From Sediminicoccus rosea (GTDB lineage Bacteria > Pseudomonadota > Alphaproteobacteria > Acetobacterales > Acetobacteraceae), in assembly GCF_033547095.1 (NCBI RefSeq), contig NZ_CP137852.1:1667501-1731500 (forward strand): a DNA stretch of 64,000 bases, in the 5' to 3' direction. The position numbers and the translations under genes were made by a program. Below the pieces are notes generated by a model, which saw only the letters and a list, made by a program, of their open reading frames with translations, made no database searches and was not told the origin of the DNA. Positions 26,675-34,728 of the stretch are shown here, one piece after another; position 1 is the first letter of the stretch, and each line of letters starts with the position of its first letter.

Positions 26675-27754
26675 CTGAACAGTTCCGAGAAGCCCGAAGC
26701 CCCCGCGCAGGGCCTGACCTATGCCGCCGCCGGGGTGGACATCGAGGCGGGCGATGCGCTGGTGGAGCGCATCAAGCCGCTGGCCCGCAGCACCAACCGC
26801 GCCGGCAGCATGGGGGGCCTCGGCGGCTTCGGCGCGCTGTTCGACCTCAAGGCGGCGGGCTTCACCGACCCCGTGCTGATCTCCTCCACCGATGGCGTCG
26901 GCACCAAGCTGCGCCTCGCGATCGAGGCGGGCATCCATGGCAAGGTCGGCATCGACCTCGTTGCCATGTGCGTGAACGACCTGATCGTGCAGGGGGGCGA
27001 GCCGCTCTTCTTCCTGGACTACTTCGCGACGGGCAAGCTCGACGTGGCGCAGGCGGCCGAGGTCGTCTCCGGCATCGCCGAGGGCTGCCGCCAGGCGGGC
27101 TGCGCGCTGGTCGGCGGCGAGACGGCCGAGATGCCGGGCATGTACCACGGCGGCGACTATGACCTGGCCGGTTTCTCGGTGGGGGCCGCCGAGCGCGGCG
27201 CGCTGCTGCCCCGGGATGTCGGGCCGGGCGACGTGCTGATCGGGCTTGCCTCCTCCGGCGTGCATTCCAACGGCTTCTCGCTGGTGCGGCGGGTGATCGC
27301 GGCCTCGGGCCTGGCACTCACAGATCCGGCGCCCTTCGCGCCGGGCCTCTCGCTCGGCGAGGCGCTGCTGGCGCCGACGCGCATCTATGTGAAGCCGCTG
27401 CTGGCGCTGCACCGCGCGGGGCTGCTCAAGGCGGCGGCGCATATCACGGGCGGCGGGCTGCCGGGCAACCTGCCCCGCGTGCTGCCCGAGGGCGTGGCGG
27501 CCGAGGTCGAGGCCGGCTCCTGGCCCGTGCCGGCGGTCTTCTCCTGGCTCGCCAAGGCGGGCGGCGTGGCGGAGGCGGAGATGCTGCGCGTCTTCAATTG
27601 CGGGCTCGGCATGGTCTGCGTGGTGGCTGCGGCGGAGGCCGAGGCGGTGCTCTCGCACCTGACCGCCTCCGGCGAGGCGGCCTTCCGCATCGGGCGCTTG
27701 GTTCCCGCGACGGGCGAGGCCGAAGTCACGCTGCAAGGCACGATCGGGCTGTGA
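26675..27754 (+). CDS. purM: phosphoribosylformylglycinamidine cyclo-ligase (CTG start)
   Basis: Makes aminoimidazole ribotide in purine synthesis (AIR synthetase). The protein carries [54 protein letters not shown] and the [11 protein letters not shown] motif. No ATG, GTG or TTG precedes the conserved N-terminus in frame. A CTG at 26675, five bases after GGAGG, gives 359 aa and is the best start. The end overlaps the purN GTG (GTGA). Confidence 0.92.
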   Translation: MNSSEKPEAPAQGLTYAAAGVDIEAGDALVERIKPLARSTNRAGSMGGLGGFGALFDLKAAGFTDPVLISSTDGVGTKLRLAIEAGIHGKVGIDLVAMCVNDLIVQGGEPLFFLDYFATGKLDVAQAAEVVSGIAEGCRQAGCALVGGETAEMPGMYHGGDYDLAGFSVGAAERGALLPRDVGPGDVLIGLASSGVHSNGFSLVRRVIAASGLALTDPAPFAPGLSLGEALLAPTRIYVKPLLALHRAGLLKAAAHITGGGLPGNLPRVLPEGVAAEVEAGSWPVPAVFSWLAKAGGVAEAEMLRVFNCGLGMVCVVAAAEAEAVLSHLTASGEAAFRIGRLVPATGEAEVTLQGTIGL

Positions 27755-28431
27755 GCCGCCCGCGCGTCGCCATCCTGATCTCCGGCCGCGGCTCCAACAT
27801 GGTGGCGCTGCTGGAGGCGGCGGCGCATCCCGACTACCCGGCCGAGATCGCCCTCGTCCTCTCCAACCGGGCGGATGCCGGCGGCCTCGACCGCGCGCGG
27901 GACATGGGCGCCCCTGCCATGGTGGTGCCCAGCCGCGGCCGCACGCGCGAGGATTTCGAGGCGGAGCTGGCCGGGGTGCTGGCGGCGCAGGGGATCGAGA
28001 TCCTGGCGCTGGCAGGCTTCATGCGGGTGCTGACGCCGGGCTTCGTCGCGGCCTGGGAGGGGCGGATGATCAACATCCATCCCTCCCTGCTGCCGAGCTT
28101 CCCGGGGCTCGACACCCATGCCCGCGCGCTGGCGGGCGGCGTGCGCCTGCATGGCTGCACCGTCCATCTGGTGAGCGCCGGGGTGGATGAGGGGCCGATC
28201 CTGGCGCAGGCCGCCGTGCCGGTGCAGATGCACGACACGGAGGAGACGCTGGCCGCCCGCGTGCTGGAGCAGGAGCACCGCCTTTATCCGGCGGCGCTGG
28301 CCTGGCTCGCGGCGGGCCGGGTGCGGGTGCAGGGGGGGCGCGCCTATGTGGCGGCGGCGGATGCGCGCGGGCGCCTCGTGAACCCCTTGCCGGCCGGCGC
28401 GGCAGTTTCTACACAAGCGCCACGTGATTGA
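27751..28431 (+). CDS. purN: phosphoribosylglycinamide formyltransferase (GTG start)
   Basis: Transfers formyl from 10-formyl-THF to GAR in purine synthesis. The 226-aa protein has [12 protein letters not shown] (phosphate loop), [15 protein letters not shown], the catalytic [13 protein letters not shown] with Asn and His, and GVDEGPIL with Asp. The GTG is shared with the purM stop, implying coupled translation. The C-terminus has about 15 extra residues beyond the core. Confidence 0.94.
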   Translation: MSRPRVAILISGRGSNMVALLEAAAHPDYPAEIALVLSNRADAGGLDRARDMGAPAMVVPSRGRTREDFEAELAGVLAAQGIEILALAGFMRVLTPGFVAAWEGRMINIHPSLLPSFPGLDTHARALAGGVRLHGCTVHLVSAGVDEGPILAQAAVPVQMHDTEETLAARVLEQEHRLYPAALAWLAAGRVRVQGGRAYVAAADARGRLVNPLPAGAAVSTQAPRD

Positions 28432-28443
28432 GGAACAACAGGC

Positions 28444-28602
28444 ATGGCCGAACAGCCGATGAGCATCGAGATGGTCGAAGTGAAGGCCGCGGACATCATG
28501 GACGAGCGCCGCGCCATGTATGACGGCTTCATGACCGCGTCCAAATGGGGCATCGGCGCCACGATCGTGCTGCTGGTCGCGCTCTACCTCTTCTTCGGCT
28601 GA
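28444..28602 (+). CDS. aa3-type cytochrome c oxidase subunit IV-like small protein
   Basis: A 52-aa protein with one C-terminal membrane helix (GIGATIVLLVALYLFFG). The preceding MDERRAMYDGFMTASKW matches the small subunit IV of alphaproteobacterial aa3 oxidases. In that complex the subunit packs beside the catalytic core and is not essential. GAGGAA lies nine bases before the ATG. No other oxidase gene is nearby; it sits between purN and a K+ channel gene. Confidence 0.72.
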   Translation: MAEQPMSIEMVEVKAADIMDERRAMYDGFMTASKWGIGATIVLLVALYLFFG

Positions 28603-28621
28603 GGCCTTTGCGGGCCGCGGG

Positions 28622-29299
28622 ATGAACTGGGCCCTGCCGCGCGGCGAGAACGCGCTGCATCCCCTCCTGCTGGCCCTTGTCCTTCTCCTGCTGGTGGTGA
28701 AGCCGCTGGTCGAGTTGGGCGTGCTGCCCAACTACGGCATGGCGATCGGCCTGCAGGTGGTGATCCTGGCGGGGTTGTTCTGCCTCGATTCGGCCCGCCA
28801 GCGGGGCCGCCATCTTGTCATCGTCGCGCTGCTGACCGGGGCGGGGTTGCAGGGGCTGGCGCTTGGCCTGCCCGGCGGGCCGCCAGGGCTGGTCGCCGCG
28901 GGGGCGGCGGCGCTCTCCCTCTCCGTGCTGATCGCCGCGATCCTCGTGCAGGTCTTCGCGGCCGGGCGCGTCACCACCCGCCGGATCGAGGGCGCGATCG
29001 CGGCCTATCTGCTGGTCGGCATCGTCTTCGCCTGCCTTTATGACCTGGTCTCGGCGCTCGATCCCGGCGCCTTTCAGTACAATGGCGTGGCGCCGGAGCC
29101 GGGGCGGGTGGCGGGCCACCTGTTCTTCAGCTTCGTGACGCTGACGACGACAGGCTATGGCGATGTGGTGCCGGTGCATCCGCTCGCGCGCGCGCTCGCC
29201 ATTCTGGAGGCGCTGATCGGCCAGCTCTACATCGCCATCCTGCTGGCGCGGCTGGTGTCGCTGGAGATCGCGCATCGCCGGGACGGCGTGGGGAAGTGA
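28622..29299 (+). CDS. two-TM-type potassium channel protein
   Basis: A 225-aa membrane protein with about six hydrophobic segments. The C-terminal pore has the K+ selectivity filter TTTGYGD (residues 175-181) between a pore helix (GHLFFSFVTL) and the last helix (ALIGQLYIAILLARLVSLE). No RCK or nucleotide-binding domain follows. The last residues RRDGVGK are encoded by the first unit of a 23-bp tandem repeat. The ion specificity comes from the filter; gating is unknown. Confidence 0.85.
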   Translation: MNWALPRGENALHPLLLALVLLLLVVKPLVELGVLPNYGMAIGLQVVILAGLFCLDSARQRGRHLVIVALLTGAGLQGLALGLPGGPPGLVAAGAAALSLSVLIAAILVQVFAAGRVTTRRIEGAIAAYLLVGIVFACLYDLVSALDPGAFQYNGVAPEPGRVAGHLFFSFVTLTTTGYGDVVPVHPLARALAILEALIGQLYIAILLARLVSLEIAHRRDGVGK

Positions 29300-29346
29300 G
29301 CCGGGACGGCGTGGGGAAATGAGCCGGGACGGCGTGCGGGCATGAA
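29278..29346 (+). repeat. 23-bp tandem repeat at a gene end
   Basis: CCGGGACGGCGTGGGGAA followed by G/ATGAG occurs at 29278-29300 and 29301-29323, with a degraded third copy at 29324-29346. The first copy includes the channel stop codon; the second repeats a stop in the same relative place. This looks like recent slippage or duplication. Confidence 0.8.
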
Positions 29347-29374
29347 AAAGGCCGGGCGCTTCCGCCCGGCCTTT
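29347..29374. terminator. bidirectional terminator between the channel gene and ndk
   Basis: A 12-bp stem, AAAGGCCGGGCG pairing with CGCCCGGCCTTT around a CTTC loop, has A-rich sequence before it and T-rich after it. It lies between two convergent genes, so it can end transcription from both sides. Confidence 0.8.
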
Positions 29375-29396
29375 CCGACAGGCGCGGTGGGCCGGC

Positions 29397-29819
29397 TCAG
29401 CCGACCAGTTCGCAGCCCGCGAAGAAATAGGCGATCTCGATCGCGGCATTCTCCAGGCTGTCGCTGCCATGCACGCTGTTCGCCTCGATGCTCTCGGCGA
29501 ACATCTTGCGGATGGTGCCCTCGGCGGCGTTGGCCGGGTTGGTGGCGCCCATCAGGTCGCGGTGGGCCTGCACGGCGTTCTCGCCTTCCAGCACCTGCAC
29601 GACCACGGGGCCGGAGACCATGAAGTCCACCAGGTCATTGTAGAAGGGGCGGGCGGCATGCACCTCGTAGAACTTCTTGGCGTGCTGGCGGCTCATCCAG
29701 ATGCGCTTCTGCGCGATGATGCGCAGGCCGGCCTTCTCATAGACGGCGTTGATGGCGCCGGTCAGGTTGCGGCGCGTGGCGTCGGGCTTGATGATGCTGA
29801 AGGTGCGTTCGATGGCCAT
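29397..29819 (-). CDS. ndk: nucleoside diphosphate kinase
   Basis: Transfers the gamma phosphate between nucleoside tri- and diphosphates through a phospho-His. The 140-aa protein begins [19 protein letters not shown] and carries the active-site [25 protein letters not shown] contacts the nucleotide. The ATG gives the standard length. The longer in-frame start would add a non-conserved 11-residue leader. Confidence 0.96.
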   Translation of the reverse strand: MAIERTFSIIKPDATRRNLTGAINAVYEKAGLRIIAQKRIWMSRQHAKKFYEVHAARPFYNDLVDFMVSGPVVVQVLEGENAVQAHRDLMGATNPANAAEGTIRKMFAESIEANSVHGSDSLENAAIEIAYFFAGCELVG

Positions 29820-29958
29820 GAATTGCGTCCCTTGACGTGATGTGGGGGGCAATTGCCCAAGCCCGGGCGCGGACGCAAGCCCTGATCGGCATCATTCGCG
29901 GGGCGGCCTTCGCATATCGGGCATGTCGCCGCACCTGATTCCCGTCTAAACCGCCGGC

Positions 29959-31827
29959 ATGACCGTCCTGACCATCCAAGACCTGACCATCCGCATGGCC
30001 GGCCGCCCCTTGATGGAGGGCGCCTCGCTGCAGGTGGACACCGGCCGCAAGATCGGGCTCGTCGGGCGCAATGGCGCGGGGAAATCCACCCTGATCAAGG
30101 CCATCCTGGGCGACATCCAGCCCGATGGCGGGGAGATCCGCATCGCCCAGCGCGCCCGCATGGGCCATGTGGCGCAGGAGACCCCGGCGGGCGAGACCGC
30201 GCTGCTCGACATCGTGCTGGAGGCGGATACCGAGCGTGCCGCCCTGCTCGCCGAGCTGGACAGCCACCCCGAGCCGGTCCGCGCGGGCGAGATCCATGAG
30301 CGGCTGCTCGCCATCCAGGCCGATGCGGCGCCGGCGCGGGCCGCCACCATCCTGGCCGGCCTCGGCTTCGACGCGGAGGCGCAGCAGCGGCCCAGCTCCG
30401 AATTCTCGGGCGGCTGGCGGATGCGCGTGAGCCTGGCCCGCGCGCTGTTCCTCGAGCCCGACCTGCTGCTGCTGGACGAGCCGACCAACCACCTCGACCT
30501 CGAAGCCGCGATGTGGCTGGAGGGCTGGATCCAACGCTTCTCCGGGGCGGCCATCATCATCAGCCATGACCGGGGGCTGCTGGAGCGCTGCGTGGATTCC
30601 ATCGCGCATCTGGATCGGCAGAAGATCACGCTCTACCCGGGCAATTTTGACAATTTCGTCCGCGTGCGGACCGAGCGCGCGGCGCAGGTGGTGGCGCAGA
30701 ATGCGCGCATCGCGGCGCAGCGCGCGCATATGCAGGCCTTCGTGGACCGCTTCCGCGCCAAGGCGACCAAGGCCCGCCAGGCGCAGTCCCGCCTCAAGGC
30801 GTTGGAGCGCCTGCCCGCGCTGGAAAGCGTGATCGAGGATGTGGCGACGCGCTTCCAGTTCCCGCAGCCCGGGCAATTGCCGCCGCCCATCCTGACCGTC
30901 AGCCGCGGGCGGGCGGGCTATGGCAATCATGTGGTGCTGCGCGACCTCGACATCCGGATTGATCAGGAGGACCGGATCGCGCTGCTGGGCGCCAATGGCA
31001 ACGGCAAATCCACCCTGGCCAAGGTGCTGGCCGGGCGGCTCAACCCGCTCTCGGGCGAGGTGCACCGGGACCGGCGGATGCGCGTGGGTTACTTCGCGCA
31101 GCACCAGGAGGATGACCTCGACCTGGAGGGCACGCCGCTCAGCCACATGATGGATGCGCTGCCGAAGGCGACGGCGGGGCAATGCCGTTCGCAGCTCGCG
31201 CGCTTCGGGCTGGATTCCGAGCGGGCGGAGACGCCGGTGAAGGGGCTCTCGGGCGGCGAGAAGGCGCGGCTGCTGATGGCGCTGACGACGCGCGACGCGC
31301 CGCACATGCTCATCCTCGACGAGCCGACCAACCACCTCGACATCGATGCGCGCGAGGCGCTGGTGAAGGCGCTGGCCGATTACGAGGGCGCGGTCGTGCT
31401 GATCAGCCACGATCCGCATCTGGTGGAGCTGGTGGCGGACCGGCTCTGGCTGGTGGCGGGCGGCAAGGTGACGCCCTTCGACGGCGACCTCGATGACTAC
31501 CGCGCGCAGCTGGGCGGCCGCACGGCGGCGGCGGCCCGGCGCGAGGAGAAGAAGGATGACCGCAAGCAGGGGCGCGTCGCGGGTGTGGAGGCGCGCGCCG
31601 CGCATGCGCCGCTGCGCGCAAGGCTGAAGGGCATCGAGGTCACGCTTGCAAAGCTGAATGACGAGGCGAAGGTGATCGAGACGGCGCTGGCCGATCCCAG
31701 GCTTTATGAGCGCAACAAGACCGACCTGATCGCCCGCGCCACCGCCCGCCGCGCCGCCATCGCCAAGGAGGTGGAGCGGCTGGAGCTGGAATGGCTCGAG
31801 ATCACGGAGAAGCTGGAGGCGGCGTGA
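29959..31827 (+). CDS. ABC-F family ATPase (YheS/Uup-like)
   Basis: A soluble protein of 622 aa with two ABC ATPase domains and no membrane part. Walker A motifs are GRNGAGKSTLIK (near residue 36) and GANGNGKSTLAK (near residue 344). Signature motifs are FSGGWRMR and LSGGEKAR, and both Walker B motifs read LLDEPTNHLD or ILDEPTNHLD. An arginine-rich linker separates the domains and a charged coiled coil ends the protein. ABC-F proteins act on the ribosome; the subgroup is uncertain. The end overlaps the next GTG start. Confidence 0.88.
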   Translation: MTVLTIQDLTIRMAGRPLMEGASLQVDTGRKIGLVGRNGAGKSTLIKAILGDIQPDGGEIRIAQRARMGHVAQETPAGETALLDIVLEADTERAALLAELDSHPEPVRAGEIHERLLAIQADAAPARAATILAGLGFDAEAQQRPSSEFSGGWRMRVSLARALFLEPDLLLLDEPTNHLDLEAAMWLEGWIQRFSGAAIIISHDRGLLERCVDSIAHLDRQKITLYPGNFDNFVRVRTERAAQVVAQNARIAAQRAHMQAFVDRFRAKATKARQAQSRLKALERLPALESVIEDVATRFQFPQPGQLPPPILTVSRGRAGYGNHVVLRDLDIRIDQEDRIALLGANGNGKSTLAKVLAGRLNPLSGEVHRDRRMRVGYFAQHQEDDLDLEGTPLSHMMDALPKATAGQCRSQLARFGLDSERAETPVKGLSGGEKARLLMALTTRDAPHMLILDEPTNHLDIDAREALVKALADYEGAVVLISHDPHLVELVADRLWLVAGGKVTPFDGDLDDYRAQLGGRTAAAARREEKKDDRKQGRVAGVEARAAHAPLRARLKGIEVTLAKLNDEAKVIETALADPRLYERNKTDLIARATARRAAIAKEVERLELEWLEITEKLEAA

Positions 31828-32264
31828 GCACGGACCATTCCTTCCTCTGCGAGGCCATCGCCGAGGCGGAGCAGGGCTTCGCCGAGGGCGGCGTGCCGAT
31901 CGGCGCGGTGCTGGTGGAGGAGGGGCGCGTGGTGGCGCGCGGCCACAACCGCCGCGTCCAGCAGGGCGACCCGATCGCGCATGGCGAGATGGACTGCCTG
32001 CGCCAGGCTGGGCGGCGGGCCAGCTATCGCGGCACCACGCTCTACACCACGCTCAGCCCCTGCATGATGTGCGCGGGCACCATCGTGCAGTTCAAGATCC
32101 CGCGCGTGGTCATCGGCGAGAACCGCAGCTTCGGCGGCAATGAGGAGTTCCTCCGCGCACGCGGCGTGGAGGTGCTGGTGCTGGATGATCCACGCTGCCT
32201 CGAACTGATGCTGCGCTTCCAGCGCGAGAAGCCTGCGGTCTGGGCCGAGGATATCGCCGAATAG
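31824..32264 (+). CDS. cytosine deaminase, fungal-type (FCY1-like)
   Basis: A zinc deaminase of 146 aa with HGE (H53, E55) and SPCMMC (C80, C83). Beyond these, TTLYTTLSPC, IPRVVIGENRSFGG, RGVEVLVLDDPRC and WAEDI follow yeast cytosine deaminase almost segment by segment, including the C-terminus that caps its active site. Typical bacterial cytosine deaminase (CodA) is an unrelated amidohydrolase. Guanine deaminase or another nucleoside deaminase is less likely but possible. The GTG overlaps the ABC-F stop. Confidence 0.75.
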   Translation: MSTDHSFLCEAIAEAEQGFAEGGVPIGAVLVEEGRVVARGHNRRVQQGDPIAHGEMDCLRQAGRRASYRGTTLYTTLSPCMMCAGTIVQFKIPRVVIGENRSFGGNEEFLRARGVEVLVLDDPRCLELMLRFQREKPAVWAEDIAE

Positions 32265-32267
32265 GCC

Positions 32268-33176
32268 TCAGCCGGCGAGTTGCGCGAGGCCGAGCAGCCC
32301 CGGCTGCGGATGGGTGATCCGCCGCACCGGCACGCGGGCGAGATAGGCGCGCATGCGGGGGCGGTCCTGGAAGCGTTCGAGGAAGGCGGCATGGTCGGCC
32401 GGCGCGCGAGCCACGCCGCCGGCCAGGTAAACGCCGCCGCGTGCGCCCAGCAGCAGCGCCACATCGCCGCAGAAACCCGCGAGCCCGCGCCAGAAGATGG
32501 CCAGCGCCTCGCGCGCCACCGGGCAGCCGGCTTCGGCTGCGGCGCTGATCTCGGGGCCGTCGCGGGGCGGGACGGCGATGCCGCGCAGTTCGGCGATGCC
32601 CTCATGCAGGGTGGCGAGGCCGAGGCCGGACAAGAGATCCTCGGCGCAGACGGCGCCCTGGCGCGCGCTGAGCCAGGCCAGCAAGGCGGCTTCCGTCGCG
32701 TCGCGGGGCGCGAAGCCCATATGGCCGGCCTCGGTGGGGAGCGCGCCATGGCCAGGCAGGAAGCCGGCCACGCCCAGCCCGGTGCCGGGGGCGATGATGG
32801 CCTGGGGCGCGCCGGGCAGGCTCTCGCCAGCCTGCCAGGTTTCGAGATCGGCCGGGGTGAGGGCAGGGAGTGCCCAGGCCATGGCCTCCAGGTCGTTGAC
32901 GAGGCGCACCGAGGCGAGGCCGAGGGAGGCGGCGAGCAGGGGCGCGTCGAAGGCCCAGTCGCCATTGGTGAGGCGCGCGTGATCGCCCTCGATGGGGCCG
33001 GCGATGGCCAGGATGGCGCTGTTGGCGGGGCCGAGTGCGGCAAGTGCGGCGTGCATCGCGGCCAGCGGCGTCGCGTGATCCGCCACGCGCTGCGCCACCA
33101 CGGCGCCGTAGCGCCCGCCTGCGGCGAGGGCGAAGCGGGCCTGGGTGCCGCCGATATCGCCGATCAGAATCGTCAA
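32268..33176 (-). CDS. glk: glucokinase
   Basis: Phosphorylates glucose with ATP. The 302-aa protein has the phosphate-1 motif LIGDIGGTQARFAL, LVNDLEAMAWALP with the catalytic Asp, APGTGLGVAGF and EAGHMGFAP, which fit proteobacterial Glk rather than ROK kinases. Its start overlaps the end of the CitE-like lyase gene by four bases, an unusual partner. It ends four bases from the convergent deaminase gene. Confidence 0.88.
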   Translation of the reverse strand: MTILIGDIGGTQARFALAAGGRYGAVVAQRVADHATPLAAMHAALAALGPANSAILAIAGPIEGDHARLTNGDWAFDAPLLAASLGLASVRLVNDLEAMAWALPALTPADLETWQAGESLPGAPQAIIAPGTGLGVAGFLPGHGALPTEAGHMGFAPRDATEAALLAWLSARQGAVCAEDLLSGLGLATLHEGIAELRGIAVPPRDGPEISAAAEAGCPVAREALAIFWRGLAGFCGDVALLLGARGGVYLAGGVARAPADHAAFLERFQDRPRMRAYLARVPVRRITHPQPGLLGLAQLAG

Positions 33177-34027
33177 ATCGCGGCCGCTTCCTCTGAGAGC
33201 GCGATGATGCGCTCCATCCGCGGCACGAGGTCCATCGCGATGAACTCCCCATCCACCAGCGCCACCGCTTCGCCGCGCGCGGCCGCCTCGCGATAGGCGG
33301 CGACGAAGCGGCGGGCCTTCGCCACCTCCGCCGCATCGGGCGTGAAGGCGGCGTTGATCGGCGCGATCTGGTCGGGATGGAACACCACCTTGCCGGAGAA
33401 GCCCAGCTCCTTCGCGGCCAGGGCATCAGCATGCGTGCCTTCCACGTCGCGCAGGCCCAGCAGGAAGGGCGCATCAATCGCCTGGATGCCGACCGCGCCG
33501 CAGGCGGCGGCGATGGTGGCGCGTGGGAATTCCAGCGCGCGGGCGGTGAGCGCGCCGCCGGTCTGCAGCGTGTAGTCGCCGGGGCCGAAGAACATGCCGA
33601 CGAGGTTGGGCGAGGCATCGGCGATGGCGAGCGCATTCAGCACGCCGCGCGGGGTTTCCAATGTCGCGATGATTCCGATGTCACGCCCGGCCAGCGTCGC
33701 GTCGAGCTGCTGCAGCTGCGCGGCGCTCTCCACCTTGGGCACCAGCAGCGCATCCAGGTGATCCAGCGGCAGGGCGGCGAGGTCACGGGCGAAATCCTCG
33801 GTGCCGATGCCGTTGATCCGCACCGCGCGCTCGCGCCTTCCGAAGCTCACCTCACGCAGCACGGCGGCGATGGTGGCGCGCGCCTCCTCCTTGCGGCTGG
33901 GCGGCACGCCATCCTCGAGGTCGAAGGCCAGGCTGTCGGCCTGGAGCGTCGCGGCCTTTTCCAGCCGCTCGCGGCGGTGGCCCGGGGTGATCATCATGGA
34001 GCGGCGCAGGCGCCAGGGCTTGGTCAT
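33173..34027 (-). CDS. CitE-like HpcH/HpaI-family lyase
   Basis: A TIM-barrel lyase of 284 aa acting on acyl-CoA thioesters or related acids. RRSMMITPGHR replaces the usual RSVLFVPG start. Mg-binding FDLEDGVPPSRKEEAR, ATLETPRGVLNA, FGPGDYTLQTGG and GKVVFHPDQIAPIN are present. Candidates include citramalyl-CoA, malyl-CoA or beta-methylmalyl-CoA lyase. It overlaps the GntR gene by four bases upstream and glk downstream, in the operon led by a class III CoA-transferase. Confidence 0.82.
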   Translation of the reverse strand: MTKPWRLRRSMMITPGHRRERLEKAATLQADSLAFDLEDGVPPSRKEEARATIAAVLREVSFGRRERAVRINGIGTEDFARDLAALPLDHLDALLVPKVESAAQLQQLDATLAGRDIGIIATLETPRGVLNALAIADASPNLVGMFFGPGDYTLQTGGALTARALEFPRATIAAACGAVGIQAIDAPFLLGLRDVEGTHADALAAKELGFSGKVVFHPDQIAPINAAFTPDAAEVAKARRFVAAYREAAARGEAVALVDGEFIAMDLVPRMERIIALSEEAAAI

Positions 34028-34728
34028 GCGGGGATTCCAGCGGGTGGGGTGAGGCCGAGCCGGCGGAAGCCGCTGTCGAGGATGACGCGGCGGAACTCCG
34101 CCTCGGCGCGGTCGGGGTCGCCCGCGCGCAGCGCGGCCAGCAGGTGGTCGTGGTTCAGCAGCACGCCCTCGCCCGCCGCCTCGAAGGCCCCCCCTTCAAA
34201 AGCAGGGTGGCGGTGCAGGAAGAGGCGCACCAGGTGGGACATGGAAAGCCAGGCGCGGAGCAGGAATTCATTGCCCGAAGCGCGGCAGACCAGCTCGTGG
34301 AAATGCCAGTCGGCGTCGCGCCATTCGGCGACGCGGCCCGCCTTGGCGGCGGTCAGGATGCGCGCATGCTGCGCCTCCAGCTCCTTCAGTTGCGTGGGCG
34401 TCGCGCGCGCGGCCAGCAGGCGGGCGGCCATGCCTTCCAGCGTGGCCCGCATCACCACCATCTGCGCCGCCTGCTCGGGCGAGACCTGGGCCACGCGGGG
34501 CGAGCGGCCGGGGCGGCGTTCCACCAGCCCCTCGCCCTCCAGCGCCTTCAGCGCCTCCCGCAGGGGCCCGCGGCTGACGCCGAAGCGGGCGGCGAGGCTC
34601 GCTTCGATGATCCGCTCGCCCGGCGCCAATTCGCCCGCGCGCATCGCCTCGACCATGCGCGCGGCCAGCGTCTCGGGCAGCGAGGCGCGGGGCGCCAAGG
34701 GGGCAAGGCATGTGGAGGCGTCGAGCAC
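34024..34728 (-). CDS. GntR-family (FadR subgroup) regulator
   Basis: A 234-aa repressor-type protein. Its N-terminal winged helix spans about residues 15-85 (AGELAPGERIIEASLAARFGV, then GPLREALKALEGEGLVERRP). The C-terminal all-helical FCD domain carries metal-ligand-like residues in DADWHFHELVCRASGN and LLNHDHLLAALRAGD. FCD members usually bind organic acids. It lies inside the CoA-transferase operon and probably controls it and the divergent TctC gene; that is inference from position. Confidence 0.85.
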   Translation of the reverse strand: MLDASTCLAPLAPRASLPETLAARMVEAMRAGELAPGERIIEASLAARFGVSRGPLREALKALEGEGLVERRPGRSPRVAQVSPEQAAQMVVMRATLEGMAARLLAARATPTQLKELEAQHARILTAAKAGRVAEWRDADWHFHELVCRASGNEFLLRAWLSMSHLVRLFLHRHPAFEGGAFEAAGEGVLLNHDHLLAALRAGDPDRAEAEFRRVILDSGFRRLGLTPPAGIPA

